64,000 nucleotides of DNA from Gemmatimonadaceae bacterium. GTDB lineage: Bacteria; Gemmatimonadota; Gemmatimonadetes; Gemmatimonadales; Gemmatimonadaceae. The translations under genes were made by a program, and so were the position numbers. Shown here one piece after another: positions 25,978 through 34,065 of this stretch. The DNA lies in the NCBI GenBank assembly GCA_030835125.1, contig JAUQWM010000072.1, forward strand, positions 1 through 64,000. Reading direction: 5' to 3'. The notes beneath the pieces are model-generated. The model did not search any database and was not told the origin of the DNA. It worked only from the letters and a program-made list of their open reading frames with translations. Each line of letters begins with the position of its first letter. Positions within the stretch are counted from its first letter, which is position 1.

Positions 25978-27718
25978 GCTTCGACCCCGCGCCCGCGTCG
26001 CGCCGCCGAGCGAATTGCAGGACCTCCTCGGCGCTGCGGGCGTTCAGGACATCACGAGCTTCCAGCCAACCCTTCCGCGCCACCTGAACCCCGAACTCGA
26101 TGTACGACAGGCTCTCCGGCGAGTGTGCATCGGGACCGAGTTCCACGGTTGCGCCGCGAGTCCTGGCCACCTGCAACCAGCGCCAGTCGAGGTCGAGGCG
26201 GTGTGGGTCGCAGTTCAGCTCCACCGCGATGCCGGCCTCCGCGGCGCGCTCGATGACGGCGTTCACGTCGAGCGGATACGGCTCGCGGGTCAGCAACAGC
26301 CGTCCGGTGGGGTGTCCGAGGATCGTCAGCCGGGGGTCGCCCATTGCGGTCAGGATGCGCTCCGTCATCTGCACCTGGTTCATGCTGAACCGCGAGTGGA
26401 CCGAGCCGATGACGTATTCGAAGCGGTCCAGCAGGTCGTCACCGTAGTCGAGCCGGCCATCGGCCAGGATATCGGCCTCAATACCCTTGAGGACACGGAA
26501 TCCCTTCAGTTCCGCGTTCACCTTGTCGATCTCGTCGTGCTGTCGAAGCACGGCGTCGCGGTCGAGCCCACCGGCGTAGCCGGCCGACTGGGAATGATCG
26601 GAGATCCCGAGGTACTGCCAGCCGCGCTCACGGGCGGCGACGGCCATGGCGAGGATGGTGGCGGTGCCGTCCGAGTAGTTGGAGTGACAATGCAGGGCGC
26701 CGCGAATGTCCTTCAACTCGATGAGCGACGGGAGCGTGCCCGTGGCCGCGGCCGTGAGTTCGCCGCGATTCTCCCGCAGCTCCGGCGGCACCCAGGCCAG
26801 CCCGGCGACGCGGTAGAGGTCCTCCTCGCCTGCGTCCGCCGCTGGCGCGCCCTTGGAGTCCACCAGCTGGTCGTCACGAAGGTCGAATCCACGCTCACGG
26901 AGCAATGCGAGGACGCCATCGCAGTGCTCCTCTGAGCCGGTGGCACGCCACAGCGCCAGGGGCAGCACGGCGGCCGGAACGCACCGGATACCGGCGCGGA
27001 CGCCGTTGACGAGGCGGAGCGTGATCTCGGACCCTGGTCCCCCGACGGCTTCACTGACGACCGACATGCGTCCTGCCGCGGTCGCGACGGCGGCCGGCGC
27101 GTCCACACACCCGACCACGAGGTCGATGTCGCGAACCGTTTCGGCGCTGCGCCGCAACGAGCCGGCCACTTCCACGGTGGAGACGCCGGGCAGCTTGGCC
27201 AAGGCCCGTGCGAGGCGCTGAGCCTCACCGGCAGCGAGCGAGTGGAGCAGTTGGCCCGAGGTTTCCCGGAGCGTCGCGATGCCGCGAAGGATCTTGGCGG
27301 CCGTCTTGGCGCCGAAGCCCTGCAACCCGGCCAGCCGTCCGTCCTGCGCTGCCTTCTCGAGTGCAGCCACCGTTTCCACGCCCAGTCCTTCGTAGAGCCG
27401 GTGGATCCTGGTGGGCCCGAGTCCCGGGATGCGAAGCATCTCGACGAGCCCATCCGGCGTCGTCTCGCGGAGATGATCGAGGTACGAGGAATCGCCGGTC
27501 TCGACCAGGTCCACGAGCACGGCAAGCGTGGTCGCTCCAATACCGGGCAGCCGGGCGATCTCGCGAGAGCGAACGAGGCTGGAGATGTCCTCGTCGTCGA
27601 GCTCCTGCAGGGTCCGGGCCGCCGTCGCGAAGGCACGCGACTTGAACGGGTTCTCCCCGCGGACCTCGAGGAGCTGGGCGATCTGGTTCAACCGATGGGC
27701 GGCAACCTGCGGGTCCAT
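25967..27718 (-). CDS. polX: PolX-family DNA polymerase/PHP nuclease, third catalytic Asp missing
   Basis: This 583-aa protein has the PolX order: 8-kDa and HhH regions (about 1-150), polymerase palm (about 180-300) and C-terminal PHP domain (about 335-565). The palm motif GSLRRSAETVRDID is intact, with Asp197 and Asp199. The third metal ligand, normally in a VDxR segment, is replaced: the aligned stretch reads GVRAGIR, with Gly243 (codon GGT at 26990-26992) where Asp is expected. The PHP site looks complete (HCHSNYSDG, SDHSQ, GIEADI, GHP, ELN, DAH). It may therefore be mainly a 3'-5' exonuclease/AP endonuclease. It is coupled to nth downstream. Confidence 0.88.
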   Translation of the reverse strand: MDPQVAAHRLNQIAQLLEVRGENPFKSRAFATAARTLQELDDEDISSLVRSREIARLPGIGATTLAVLVDLVETGDSSYLDHLRETTPDGLVEMLRIPGLGPTRIHRLYEGLGVETVAALEKAAQDGRLAGLQGFGAKTAAKILRGIATLRETSGQLLHSLAAGEAQRLARALAKLPGVSTVEVAGSLRRSAETVRDIDLVVGCVDAPAAVATAAGRMSVVSEAVGGPGSEITLRLVNGVRAGIRCVPAAVLPLALWRATGSEEHCDGVLALLRERGFDLRDDQLVDSKGAPAADAGEEDLYRVAGLAWVPPELRENRGELTAAATGTLPSLIELKDIRGALHCHSNYSDGTATILAMAVAARERGWQYLGISDHSQSAGYAGGLDRDAVLRQHDEIDKVNAELKGFRVLKGIEADILADGRLDYGDDLLDRFEYVIGSVHSRFSMNQVQMTERILTAMGDPRLTILGHPTGRLLLTREPYPLDVNAVIERAAEAGIAVELNCDPHRLDLDWRWLQVARTRGATVELGPDAHSPESLSYIEFGVQVARKGWLEARDVLNARSAEEVLQFARRRDAGAGSKHAS

Positions 27719-27757
27719 GCGGTCGAATATAGCCCGCCGCTGCGGCGACCGATTACG

Positions 27758-28219
27758 TCAGGTCGCGACGCCGGCGTAGGTCCGAAGCTGCCCCACCATC
27801 TCGTGCAGTCGCTGCTCGGTGCTTGCGATCTCCGAGGCCGCCTCGTTGACGTCGAGCAACCCGGCGCGCATCGACGTGGCGACCTTGTTGAGGTAGCGGA
27901 TCTGGGCGAGCACTTCCTGCGTCACCTGCCGCAAGCCGCTGAAGCGACGTCGCTCCGACACCGCGCGCCGGTGACGAAGGGCGAGCTCGTGCGCGTTGTA
28001 TCCCTTCGCCGCGGCGAGGATGTCGTCCGGGGTGCGACCGGGGATCGTCCCGTGGTCGCGCACGCCGTCGTCGTCCTCCCAATCGGCGTCCCGGAACAGC
28101 AGGTGGCCAACGTGCTCGATACCATCGAACTCGACGCGAACGGTCACGTTGTACGTGCGGCCGTCCACCTCGGTGGTGGTCACGAACCTCTCGTCCTGGT
28201 TCTCCTGCATGTCTGTCAT
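27758..28219 (-). CDS. Hypothetical protein with coiled-coil-like C terminus
   Basis: This 153-aa protein starts MTDMQENQDERF at 28219, four bases after the stop of the alpha/beta hydrolase gene, so it is probably co-transcribed with it. The N-terminal part looks like a small beta-rich domain (VDGRTYNVTVRVEFDGIEH), the C-terminal half is helical with heptad spacing. No family is recognised. The longer frame to 28348 overlaps the hydrolase gene and is not used. Confidence 0.55.
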   Translation of the reverse strand: MTDMQENQDERFVTTTEVDGRTYNVTVRVEFDGIEHVGHLLFRDADWEDDDGVRDHGTIPGRTPDDILAAAKGYNAHELALRHRRAVSERRRFSGLRQVTQEVLAQIRYLNKVATSMRAGLLDVNEAASEIASTEQRLHEMVGQLRTYAGVAT

Positions 28220-28223
28220 CGTG

Positions 28224-29111
28224 CTACCCGTGGTTCGGGGCCGTCTCCGCGAGGTACTGCTCGATCGCGCCGAAGAGTGCATCCGGCTGTTCGACGTAGG
28301 GAACGTGCCCGCTTCCCTCAAGGACGAGCAACCGAGCACGCATGGCACTGGCTCCCTGCTCGGTCGACTCGATCGGGATGGGATCGTGCCGGCCGTGGAT
28401 GAAGAAGGCCGGAAGGTGAAGCACGGCCAGGTCCGGAATCAGGTCGTAGTCGCCAAGGCTGTTCCACACCGATTGCTGGACCCTGGCGGTGACCCGGAAC
28501 GGGGTGAGGTCGGTCGCGGCTTCGGGCCGGGTGAAGTACGGGGCGACTCCAAGCTCGAACTGCTTCTGCCTCCAGGCCTCCGGATCACGGTCCCGCATCC
28601 CCGACTGCTGGAGGTCCTCGCGAAGCTCGCGGATGGCTTCGCTCCGCTGGCGGCGGGCGAATTCGTCCTCGAATGCCTCGCGAAACGGCCTCGAGAGGGG
28701 CGCGGGGTCCACCAGCACCATTCGACGCGGCGCGGGGTACCGGGCGTCGCGATGTGCCTGAAGGGCATACAGCAGGGCCAGCAGCCCGCCCCACGAGTAT
28801 CCGATGATCGTGAGGGGCTCGAGGGAAAGCTCGCGCACGACGTGGGCGAGATCGTCGACGTGGTGCTGCCACCCGACTTCGGCTTCCCCGGTTTCCCGGG
28901 AGCGACCGCCCCCGCGCTGGTCGTAGAAGTAGAGCTGGTAATCGGTTGCCAGCCGGAGGAACTGGGGCAGCATGTAGTCGTGGTGGGCCCCGGGGCCGCC
29001 ATGGAGCAGCAGCAGGCGGGGCGCTGGCGGTTCGCCGTAGCGGCACCAGTACAGCGGCACCGCCGTGGAGGTTGTGGTCCCGGAGGCCTGTGGCGGCGGA
29101 ATGCGATTCAT
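28224..29111 (-). CDS. Alpha/beta hydrolase (proline iminopeptidase-like)
   Basis: This 295-aa cytoplasmic enzyme has the oxyanion motif HGGPG (38-42), nucleophile elbow GYSWGG (Ser about 106), Asp in GRHDPIP and His in GSGHVPY near the end, a complete catalytic triad. HGGPG with DQRGGGRS is typical of the S33 prolyl-aminopeptidase subfamily, but epoxide hydrolases and esterases share the fold, so substrate is open. Confidence 0.83.
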   Translation of the reverse strand: MNRIPPPQASGTTTSTAVPLYWCRYGEPPAPRLLLLHGGPGAHHDYMLPQFLRLATDYQLYFYDQRGGGRSRETGEAEVGWQHHVDDLAHVVRELSLEPLTIIGYSWGGLLALLYALQAHRDARYPAPRRMVLVDPAPLSRPFREAFEDEFARRQRSEAIRELREDLQQSGMRDRDPEAWRQKQFELGVAPYFTRPEAATDLTPFRVTARVQQSVWNSLGDYDLIPDLAVLHLPAFFIHGRHDPIPIESTEQGASAMRARLLVLEGSGHVPYVEQPDALFGAIEQYLAETAPNHG

Positions 29112-29213
29112 GCTCTACGTTTTCGTGACGGCGGAGGACCTGCGGAATCTGGCTGTCGCCCGACCCGGGCGCGTACCTTCTGGCCAGCGGACATTACCCA
29201 CGGAGGGAATATC

Positions 29214-29885
29214 ATGCGACGTACAGTGTTTGCCGCCGGGTTCCTGGTCGCCAGCGTGGCGGCGGGAGCGAGCGCGCAGGGCACCGATCCGGACAAGGCA
29301 GTGGGCGGGAGTGGCATCCAGGTGAAAGGCTGGCAGGGCAGGACTGACCGCTCCGAGCAGAAGATCGGCGACGTGAAATTCGTGCAAATGGGCACCGGGT
29401 ATCACCTCACCGGTGGCCCGCACGCCGTCCTCTGGAGCGAGGACGGAGAGGCGTCTGGCGACTACACCGTTTCGGCGCGGATCACCAAGACACCCCGGAG
29501 CACGTCCACGCATGAAGAGTCGTATGGCGTTTTCATCGGCGGATCGGACATGAACGGCCCGAAGCAGAACTACCTGTACTGCGTGGTGTTCGGGACCGGC
29601 AACGTCATGGTCCGCCATCGCGACGGTGGTGACACGCACACGCTGCTGGGGAAGACCGCGAACGCGGCGGTGTCCAAGGCCGGCGAACGCGCACCCACCG
29701 ATGAGGTGGCGTTATGGGTGAAGGGAGGCCGGGTGGGCTGCTCGGTGAACGGGACCGAGGTCTTCTCGGCGGCGAAGGCGGACATGATTGGCCCCGGGAA
29801 GCTGGTCTCGACCGACGGCGTCTACGGGATCAGGGCGAGCCACAACCTGGACCTGCATATCGAGGGACCCACGAAACGGGACTGA
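29214..29885 (+). CDS. Secreted protein of unknown function
   Basis: This 223-aa exported protein has a signal peptide ending near GASAQ and a mature part with beta-rich sequence and DGEASGDYTVSARI, reminiscent of concanavalin-like or DUF1080-like sandwich domains, though I cannot assign a family. ATG 29214 has GGAGG seven bases upstream, deciding the start. Its TGA stop lies in the left arm of the repeat element at 29883-30027. Confidence 0.7.
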   Translation: MRRTVFAAGFLVASVAAGASAQGTDPDKAVGGSGIQVKGWQGRTDRSEQKIGDVKFVQMGTGYHLTGGPHAVLWSEDGEASGDYTVSARITKTPRSTSTHEESYGVFIGGSDMNGPKQNYLYCVVFGTGNVMVRHRDGGDTHTLLGKTANAAVSKAGERAPTDEVALWVKGGRVGCSVNGTEVFSAAKADMIGPGKLVSTDGVYGIRASHNLDLHIEGPTKRD

Positions 29886-30027
29886 TTGCAGAGTCCAGAT
29901 TGCAGACTGGGGATTTGCGATTGGGACCCCTCGCAAGTCACCCCAATCAGCGGGCTGTGCGCTGCAATAAGTGATTCGTGATTGGGATCCCGCAATTCAC
30001 CAATCAGCAGTCCGCGCTCTGCAATCA
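29883..30027. repeat. 7-bp-phased repeat element with 11-bp terminal inverted repeat
   Basis: TGATTGCAGAG (29883-29893) is the exact reverse complement of CTCTGCAATCA (30017-30027). Between them, units of 7 bp recur in phase: ATTGCAG, AGTCCAG, ATTGCAG, ACTGGGG on the left and GTGATTC, GTGATTG, GGATCCC, GCAATTC, ACCAATC on the right. The left arm includes the stop codon of the secreted protein gene. The element fills most of the 227-bp gap and may act as a terminator or mobile hairpin. Confidence 0.8.
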
Positions 30028-30112
30028 GCCCTCCAGCGCGTTTCCCGGCGGGCGCCTTGGGCGTCTTTCTCCGGTCAGGAAGCATGGGTCCAACCCGCGA
30101 TCCCACCTACGG

Positions 30113-31699
30113 ATGGAAGACGTCTCTCCCTTTGTGACGCACCTCGCCAGGCTGGTCTGGCTCATGGTCCATGAGCCGGAGAACCAGGATGGGCAGAAGG
30201 AAGAACTGCGACGGTCGGTGGCACAGGTATCGGGCGCCTCACAGGCGGTCTCGTTGCACGACACGGCCGCTGCGGTGTCGTCGGCGGCGAGCAACGGGGT
30301 CATGGGGGAGGAAGTGGAGGTGATCGGCGAGTTGGCGATGCGGATGGCCTCGCATTCGGTGCGCCTGATCCAGTTCGACCAGCTGGTGCCGGCGCGCGAG
30401 ATCCAGGAGGTCGCCAGAGCCCTGGCCAACTACCCGGTCCCGGGTGACGAGGGTGCGGCGTTCGATGGAGTGATGGTCGGCCTCACGCTCACGGGTGTCA
30501 CGGTCAGCATCGGGGCGTCGGGTTTCGTGCGGCGCGCGACCCCGGGGCCGATGCCCGCGTATGTGGGACCGGTGCGGACGCCTTCCGTCTCGATGATGTC
30601 CGTCGCCGGTCGCGCGGCGCCTCCGGTGCCCAACGGCAGGACGGCACAGGTGTCCCGCGGGTCCAGCGAGTCGCAGGCCATGATGCAGGGCCAGCTGATG
30701 CGCGCCACGCCCCAGGGTGGCGTGTCCAGCCTCCTGGCCCGGCTCGACGAGGCCGCCCGCTCGCCTAACGCTTCGGCGGTCGTGGACGAGGTCACGCGGG
30801 CGACCGAGGACCTGGCCACCCAGGGCGGCTGGCCGGACGTCGTCGCGGTGCTCGACCGGATGATCCAGCACCACGAGCGGCTGCACGACGGGGACGCCAA
30901 GCGGGCCTTCCTGATGGGCGCCCGGCGGCTGGAGCGCACCGGGCACATGCAGGGCGTCGCGGCGCAGCTGACTCGACGGAAGGACCTGCGGGAGCCATGC
31001 ATGCGCATCCTCGCGCACGCGGGGGACATCGGGGCCGACGTGCTCATCGACAACCTCATCAACAGCGATGACTCGGGCGACCGCCGGGCGTACCTCGACG
31101 CGCTGCGCCAGTGCCCATCGGCGGCGGCGTCGCTCAACCAGCTGCTGGCCGACGACCGGTGGTTCGTGGTCCGGAATGCCGCCTCGCTCCTCGGGGAACT
31201 GGGCGCGGTCGAGTCGGATCGCCGCCTGTCGGAGCACCTGTCACACCGCGAGCCGCGGGTGCGGCGGGCCGTTGCGGTGGCGCTGGGCAAGCTTGGTACG
31301 TCCCGGGCCCTGCTGGCCCTCCTGCAGGCGATCAACGACCCGTCGCCGGAGATCCGCGTCCAGGTGGTGCATGCGATCGCGTCCGCGCGGAACGCCCGTG
31401 CCGTCCCGTGGCTGATCGAGGCGCTCGACCACGAGCAGGACCCGGACGTGCAGGCCGCGCTGCTCGGGGCGCTGGGCCACACCCCGACCGAGGACGGCGT
31501 GGCACGGCTGCAGCGGGCGGCGGAAGCGGGCGGGCTGCTGGTGCGGAAACCGGTGGGCCTCCGGCTTCGCGCGATCGACGCGCTGGCCGAAGCGGGAACG
31601 CCCGCCGCGCGCCACGCGCTCGGCACGCTGCTCACCGACCGGGATCGCGACGTCCGGAAGGCGGCCGAGCAGGCCGTGGCCCGCCAGGCGATCGCCTAA
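30113..31699 (+). CDS. HEAT-repeat protein
   Basis: This 528-aa soluble protein has a poorly conserved N-terminal half and, from about residue 290 on, repeated helical pairs of the HEAT/PBS-lyase type (for example VVRNAASLLGELGA, VRRAVAVALGKLGT, IRVQVVHAIASARN, VRKAAEQAVARQAI). Such domains are usually scaffolds. ATG 30113 was chosen because upstream codons to 29978 read through the repeat element. Its TAA stop lies within a GCCTAAC heptamer shared with the convergent M42 gene's stop. Confidence 0.75.
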   Translation: MEDVSPFVTHLARLVWLMVHEPENQDGQKEELRRSVAQVSGASQAVSLHDTAAAVSSAASNGVMGEEVEVIGELAMRMASHSVRLIQFDQLVPAREIQEVARALANYPVPGDEGAAFDGVMVGLTLTGVTVSIGASGFVRRATPGPMPAYVGPVRTPSVSMMSVAGRAAPPVPNGRTAQVSRGSSESQAMMQGQLMRATPQGGVSSLLARLDEAARSPNASAVVDEVTRATEDLATQGGWPDVVAVLDRMIQHHERLHDGDAKRAFLMGARRLERTGHMQGVAAQLTRRKDLREPCMRILAHAGDIGADVLIDNLINSDDSGDRRAYLDALRQCPSAAASLNQLLADDRWFVVRNAASLLGELGAVESDRRLSEHLSHREPRVRRAVAVALGKLGTSRALLALLQAINDPSPEIRVQVVHAIASARNARAVPWLIEALDHEQDPDVQAALLGALGHTPTEDGVARLQRAAEAGGLLVRKPVGLRLRAIDALAEAGTPAARHALGTLLTDRDRDVRKAAEQAVARQAIA

Positions 31700-32763
31700 C
31701 GCTGGGTGAAGTCCGTGTCGGGCGTGACCGCCCGGCACGCCTCGGCGAGCAGGTCGGCCGTGCGGTCGATGTCCTCCAGGCTCACCATCTCGCCCGGGGA
31801 GTGCATGTAGCGATTCGGCACCGAGACCAGGGCGGTGGCGATGCCCTGCCGGGCGAGGTGGATGGCGTCGGCGTCGGTGCTGGTTTCCCGGCCGGCCGCC
31901 TGGACGGTGCAGGGGATCGACAGGCGGGTGGCGGCGTCGCGCAGGATGCCGAAGACCACCGGGGAGATGATCGACCCGCGGGCGAGCACCGGGCCGCCGC
32001 CCAGCCGGTGGTCTCCGGATTCCTTCTTCTCGGAGCCGGGATGGTCGGTGGCGTGGGTGACGTCCACGGCGATGGCCATGGCCGGCCCGATTCGCTGGGC
32101 CGCGATGAGCGCGCCGCCGCCGTGATAGCCGATCTCCTCCTGGGTGGTGGCGACGGCGGCGACGGTGGCCACGCCCGGCCGGGCCGCGTACCGGCGGAGC
32201 GCCTCGAGGACGATGAACGCGCCGATGCGGTCGTCGATGGCGCGCGAGACGATGCGGCCGCCAGGCAGCTCGACCACCCTGGTGTCGATGACGCCGGGAT
32301 CACCGACCGCGAGCAATCGCTCGGCGTCGTCCCGCGAACGGGCGCCGACATCCACCCACAGGTCCTCGAACTTCACCGCCTTGTCGCGGGCGTCCTGCTT
32401 GATGAGGTGGATCGGCTTGCGCCCCACCACACCGATGACATCACCCTCCCGGCCGGCGAACCGGATCCGCTGCCCGACGAGCACCTGCGGGTCCCATCCG
32501 CCGATCGGTCCGATCCACGCGAACCCGTCGTCGTCGATCCACGTCACGATGACGCCGATCTCGTCGATGTGGCCGGCGAGCATCACGGTGATCGGGGCGC
32601 CCGGATTCACGGTCGCGACACTGTTGCCGGCGACGTCGCCGATGACCGCGGCGACGGTCCGGGCCTCGTCGCGCCAGACGCGGGCGGCGGGCGCCTCGAA
32701 TCCGCTCGGGCCGGCGGCGTCGAGCAGGCGCTTCAGGAAGGCGATGGAGTCTGGGGAGAGCAT
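31696..32763 (-). CDS. M42-family metallo-aminopeptidase
   Basis: This 355-aa cytoplasmic peptidase has the metal ligand His in GHIDEIG (about 63-69), Asp in the segment RAIDDRIG, the catalytic Glu pair in TTQEEIGYHG, and metal ligands in DVTHATD and near HSPGE. These match M42 tetrahedral aminopeptidases/glutamyl aminopeptidases, which also include cellulase-M-like proteins. ATG 32763 fits family length; the track's longer start at 32871 adds an unconserved stretch. It shares its stop region with the convergent HEAT gene. Confidence 0.88.
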   Translation of the reverse strand: MLSPDSIAFLKRLLDAAGPSGFEAPAARVWRDEARTVAAVIGDVAGNSVATVNPGAPITVMLAGHIDEIGVIVTWIDDDGFAWIGPIGGWDPQVLVGQRIRFAGREGDVIGVVGRKPIHLIKQDARDKAVKFEDLWVDVGARSRDDAERLLAVGDPGVIDTRVVELPGGRIVSRAIDDRIGAFIVLEALRRYAARPGVATVAAVATTQEEIGYHGGGALIAAQRIGPAMAIAVDVTHATDHPGSEKKESGDHRLGGGPVLARGSIISPVVFGILRDAATRLSIPCTVQAAGRETSTDADAIHLARQGIATALVSVPNRYMHSPGEMVSLEDIDRTADLLAEACRAVTPDTDFTQR

Positions 32764-32773
32764 TCCGGCGAGG

Positions 32774-33682
32774 TCAGGGAAGGGGGTCGACGCGGATGGC
32801 GGAGCGCGTGGGAGGGTCCCCAAACAGTGCGGGATGGAGGATACTCGCCAGCACCTCGATTCCGCGCACAACGGCGGGTGAGGGGCTCGAGGTGAGGGTG
32901 TTGGCGTCGAGGGCCCAGAGGGGGACCGTCCGCGCCCAGGCCCACGCCTGGTCGGCGCGCAGTCCGCGAGCCTGACGAGTCGCCTCGTCCAGCCCCACGC
33001 CGCACGGCGCGATGACGAGGAGGTCGGGGGCGGCTTCGCGCAGGTCGACGGCGGTCGTGCGACGCGAGGCCTCGCCGTCGCGGCCGATGACCTCCGCCCC
33101 TCCCGCCCGGCGTACCATCCCGGGGACCCAGTGCCCCGCGCCGAAGGGCGGGTCCACCCACTCCACCACCGCGACGCGCGGCCGCGGGGCCGCGGCGGCC
33201 TTCAACCGGTCGTGCACCGTGCGCAGGCGGGCCCGCAGGCCCGCGACCAGTTCCTCGGCCTCGTCAGGCAGGTCGAGCGCCGCGCCCGTGGCCCCGATGT
33301 CCCCGAGGACGCCATCGACGGTGCGTCCTCCGAGCGTCACCACCCGGGCCGGGGGCGCGAGGCGGGCGGCGACGGCGCGCGCATCGTCCTCCCGCACCGC
33401 GCAGACCTCGCAGACGCCCTGGGTGAGCAGGAGGTCCGGGTGCCGGGCCGCGAGCAGCGGCTCGTCGAGGTCGAACAGGGGCGCGCCCGCGGTCGACCGG
33501 GCGCTGACGGCGCGGTCGATGTCGCGCGGCGTCGCCCCGGCCACGCGGGCGCGCGTCACGCGGGGGACGGCCGCCAGCGATGGTGGAAGGGCACAGGCGT
33601 GGGTCACGGCGACCAGGCGGTCGCCGGCGCCTAACGCGATGACGATGTCGGTCGCGGCCGGAAGCAGGGCCGCCACACGCAT
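32774..33682 (-). CDS. BtuF-like cobalamin/siderophore-binding protein (stand-alone)
   Basis: This 302-aa protein has the two-lobed periplasmic-binding fold of the BtuF/FhuD group, starting MRVAALLPAATDIV with no signal peptide. Known stand-alone members of this type are annotated as cobalamin-binding proteins. No ABC permease or ATPase gene is adjacent. Its ATG overlaps the membrane-protein stop by one base (TGATG), so it is in an operon with a membrane protein and an amidohydrolase. Ligand not proven. One GTTAGGC heptamer (33629). Confidence 0.75.
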   Translation of the reverse strand: MRVAALLPAATDIVIALGAGDRLVAVTHACALPPSLAAVPRVTRARVAGATPRDIDRAVSARSTAGAPLFDLDEPLLAARHPDLLLTQGVCEVCAVREDDARAVAARLAPPARVVTLGGRTVDGVLGDIGATGAALDLPDEAEELVAGLRARLRTVHDRLKAAAAPRPRVAVVEWVDPPFGAGHWVPGMVRRAGGAEVIGRDGEASRRTTAVDLREAAPDLLVIAPCGVGLDEATRQARGLRADQAWAWARTVPLWALDANTLTSSPSPAVVRGIEVLASILHPALFGDPPTRSAIRVDPLP

Positions 33683-34065
33683 CAGCGCGGGGCCGGCGGC
33701 GGGAACGCGACGAACGTGATCGCCATCGCCAGCATGCCCGCGACATACCAGGCCGGAACCGCCGCGAGGTAGAAGTACACGACGCCGAAGAGTGCCAGCG
33801 CCTCACCCACCGACCACGCGACGATCGCGAGGGTGCTGGCGCGCACCAGGGTGTCCGCTTTCCGGTGCTGGAAGAAGAGGACGGTCAGGGCCGCGGCCGC
33901 TGCCACCCACATCACCCGGCCGATCGACGCCAGCCCGTCGGTGACCTCCGGCCGGGGCGGCTGCCACTCCGGGCGCTGGTGCAGGAACCAGGAGACTCCC
34001 CCGAAGAGGAGGAGTCCGGCCATCATGGCGATGCGGATGGCGAGGTACGCCTGCGCGGGCCTCAC
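33682..34065 (-). CDS. Small four-helix membrane protein
   Basis: This 127-aa protein has four hydrophobic segments (about 8-28, 45-65, 73-93, 100-118). GTG 34065 lies in the 4-bp GTGA overlap with the amidohydrolase stop, so translation is coupled; the longer frame to 34296 runs inside that gene. Family unknown. Confidence 0.65.
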   Translation of the reverse strand: MRPAQAYLAIRIAMMAGLLLFGGVSWFLHQRPEWQPPRPEVTDGLASIGRVMWVAAAAALTVLFFQHRKADTLVRASTLAIVAWSVGEALALFGVVYFYLAAVPAWYVAGMLAMAITFVAFPPPAPR

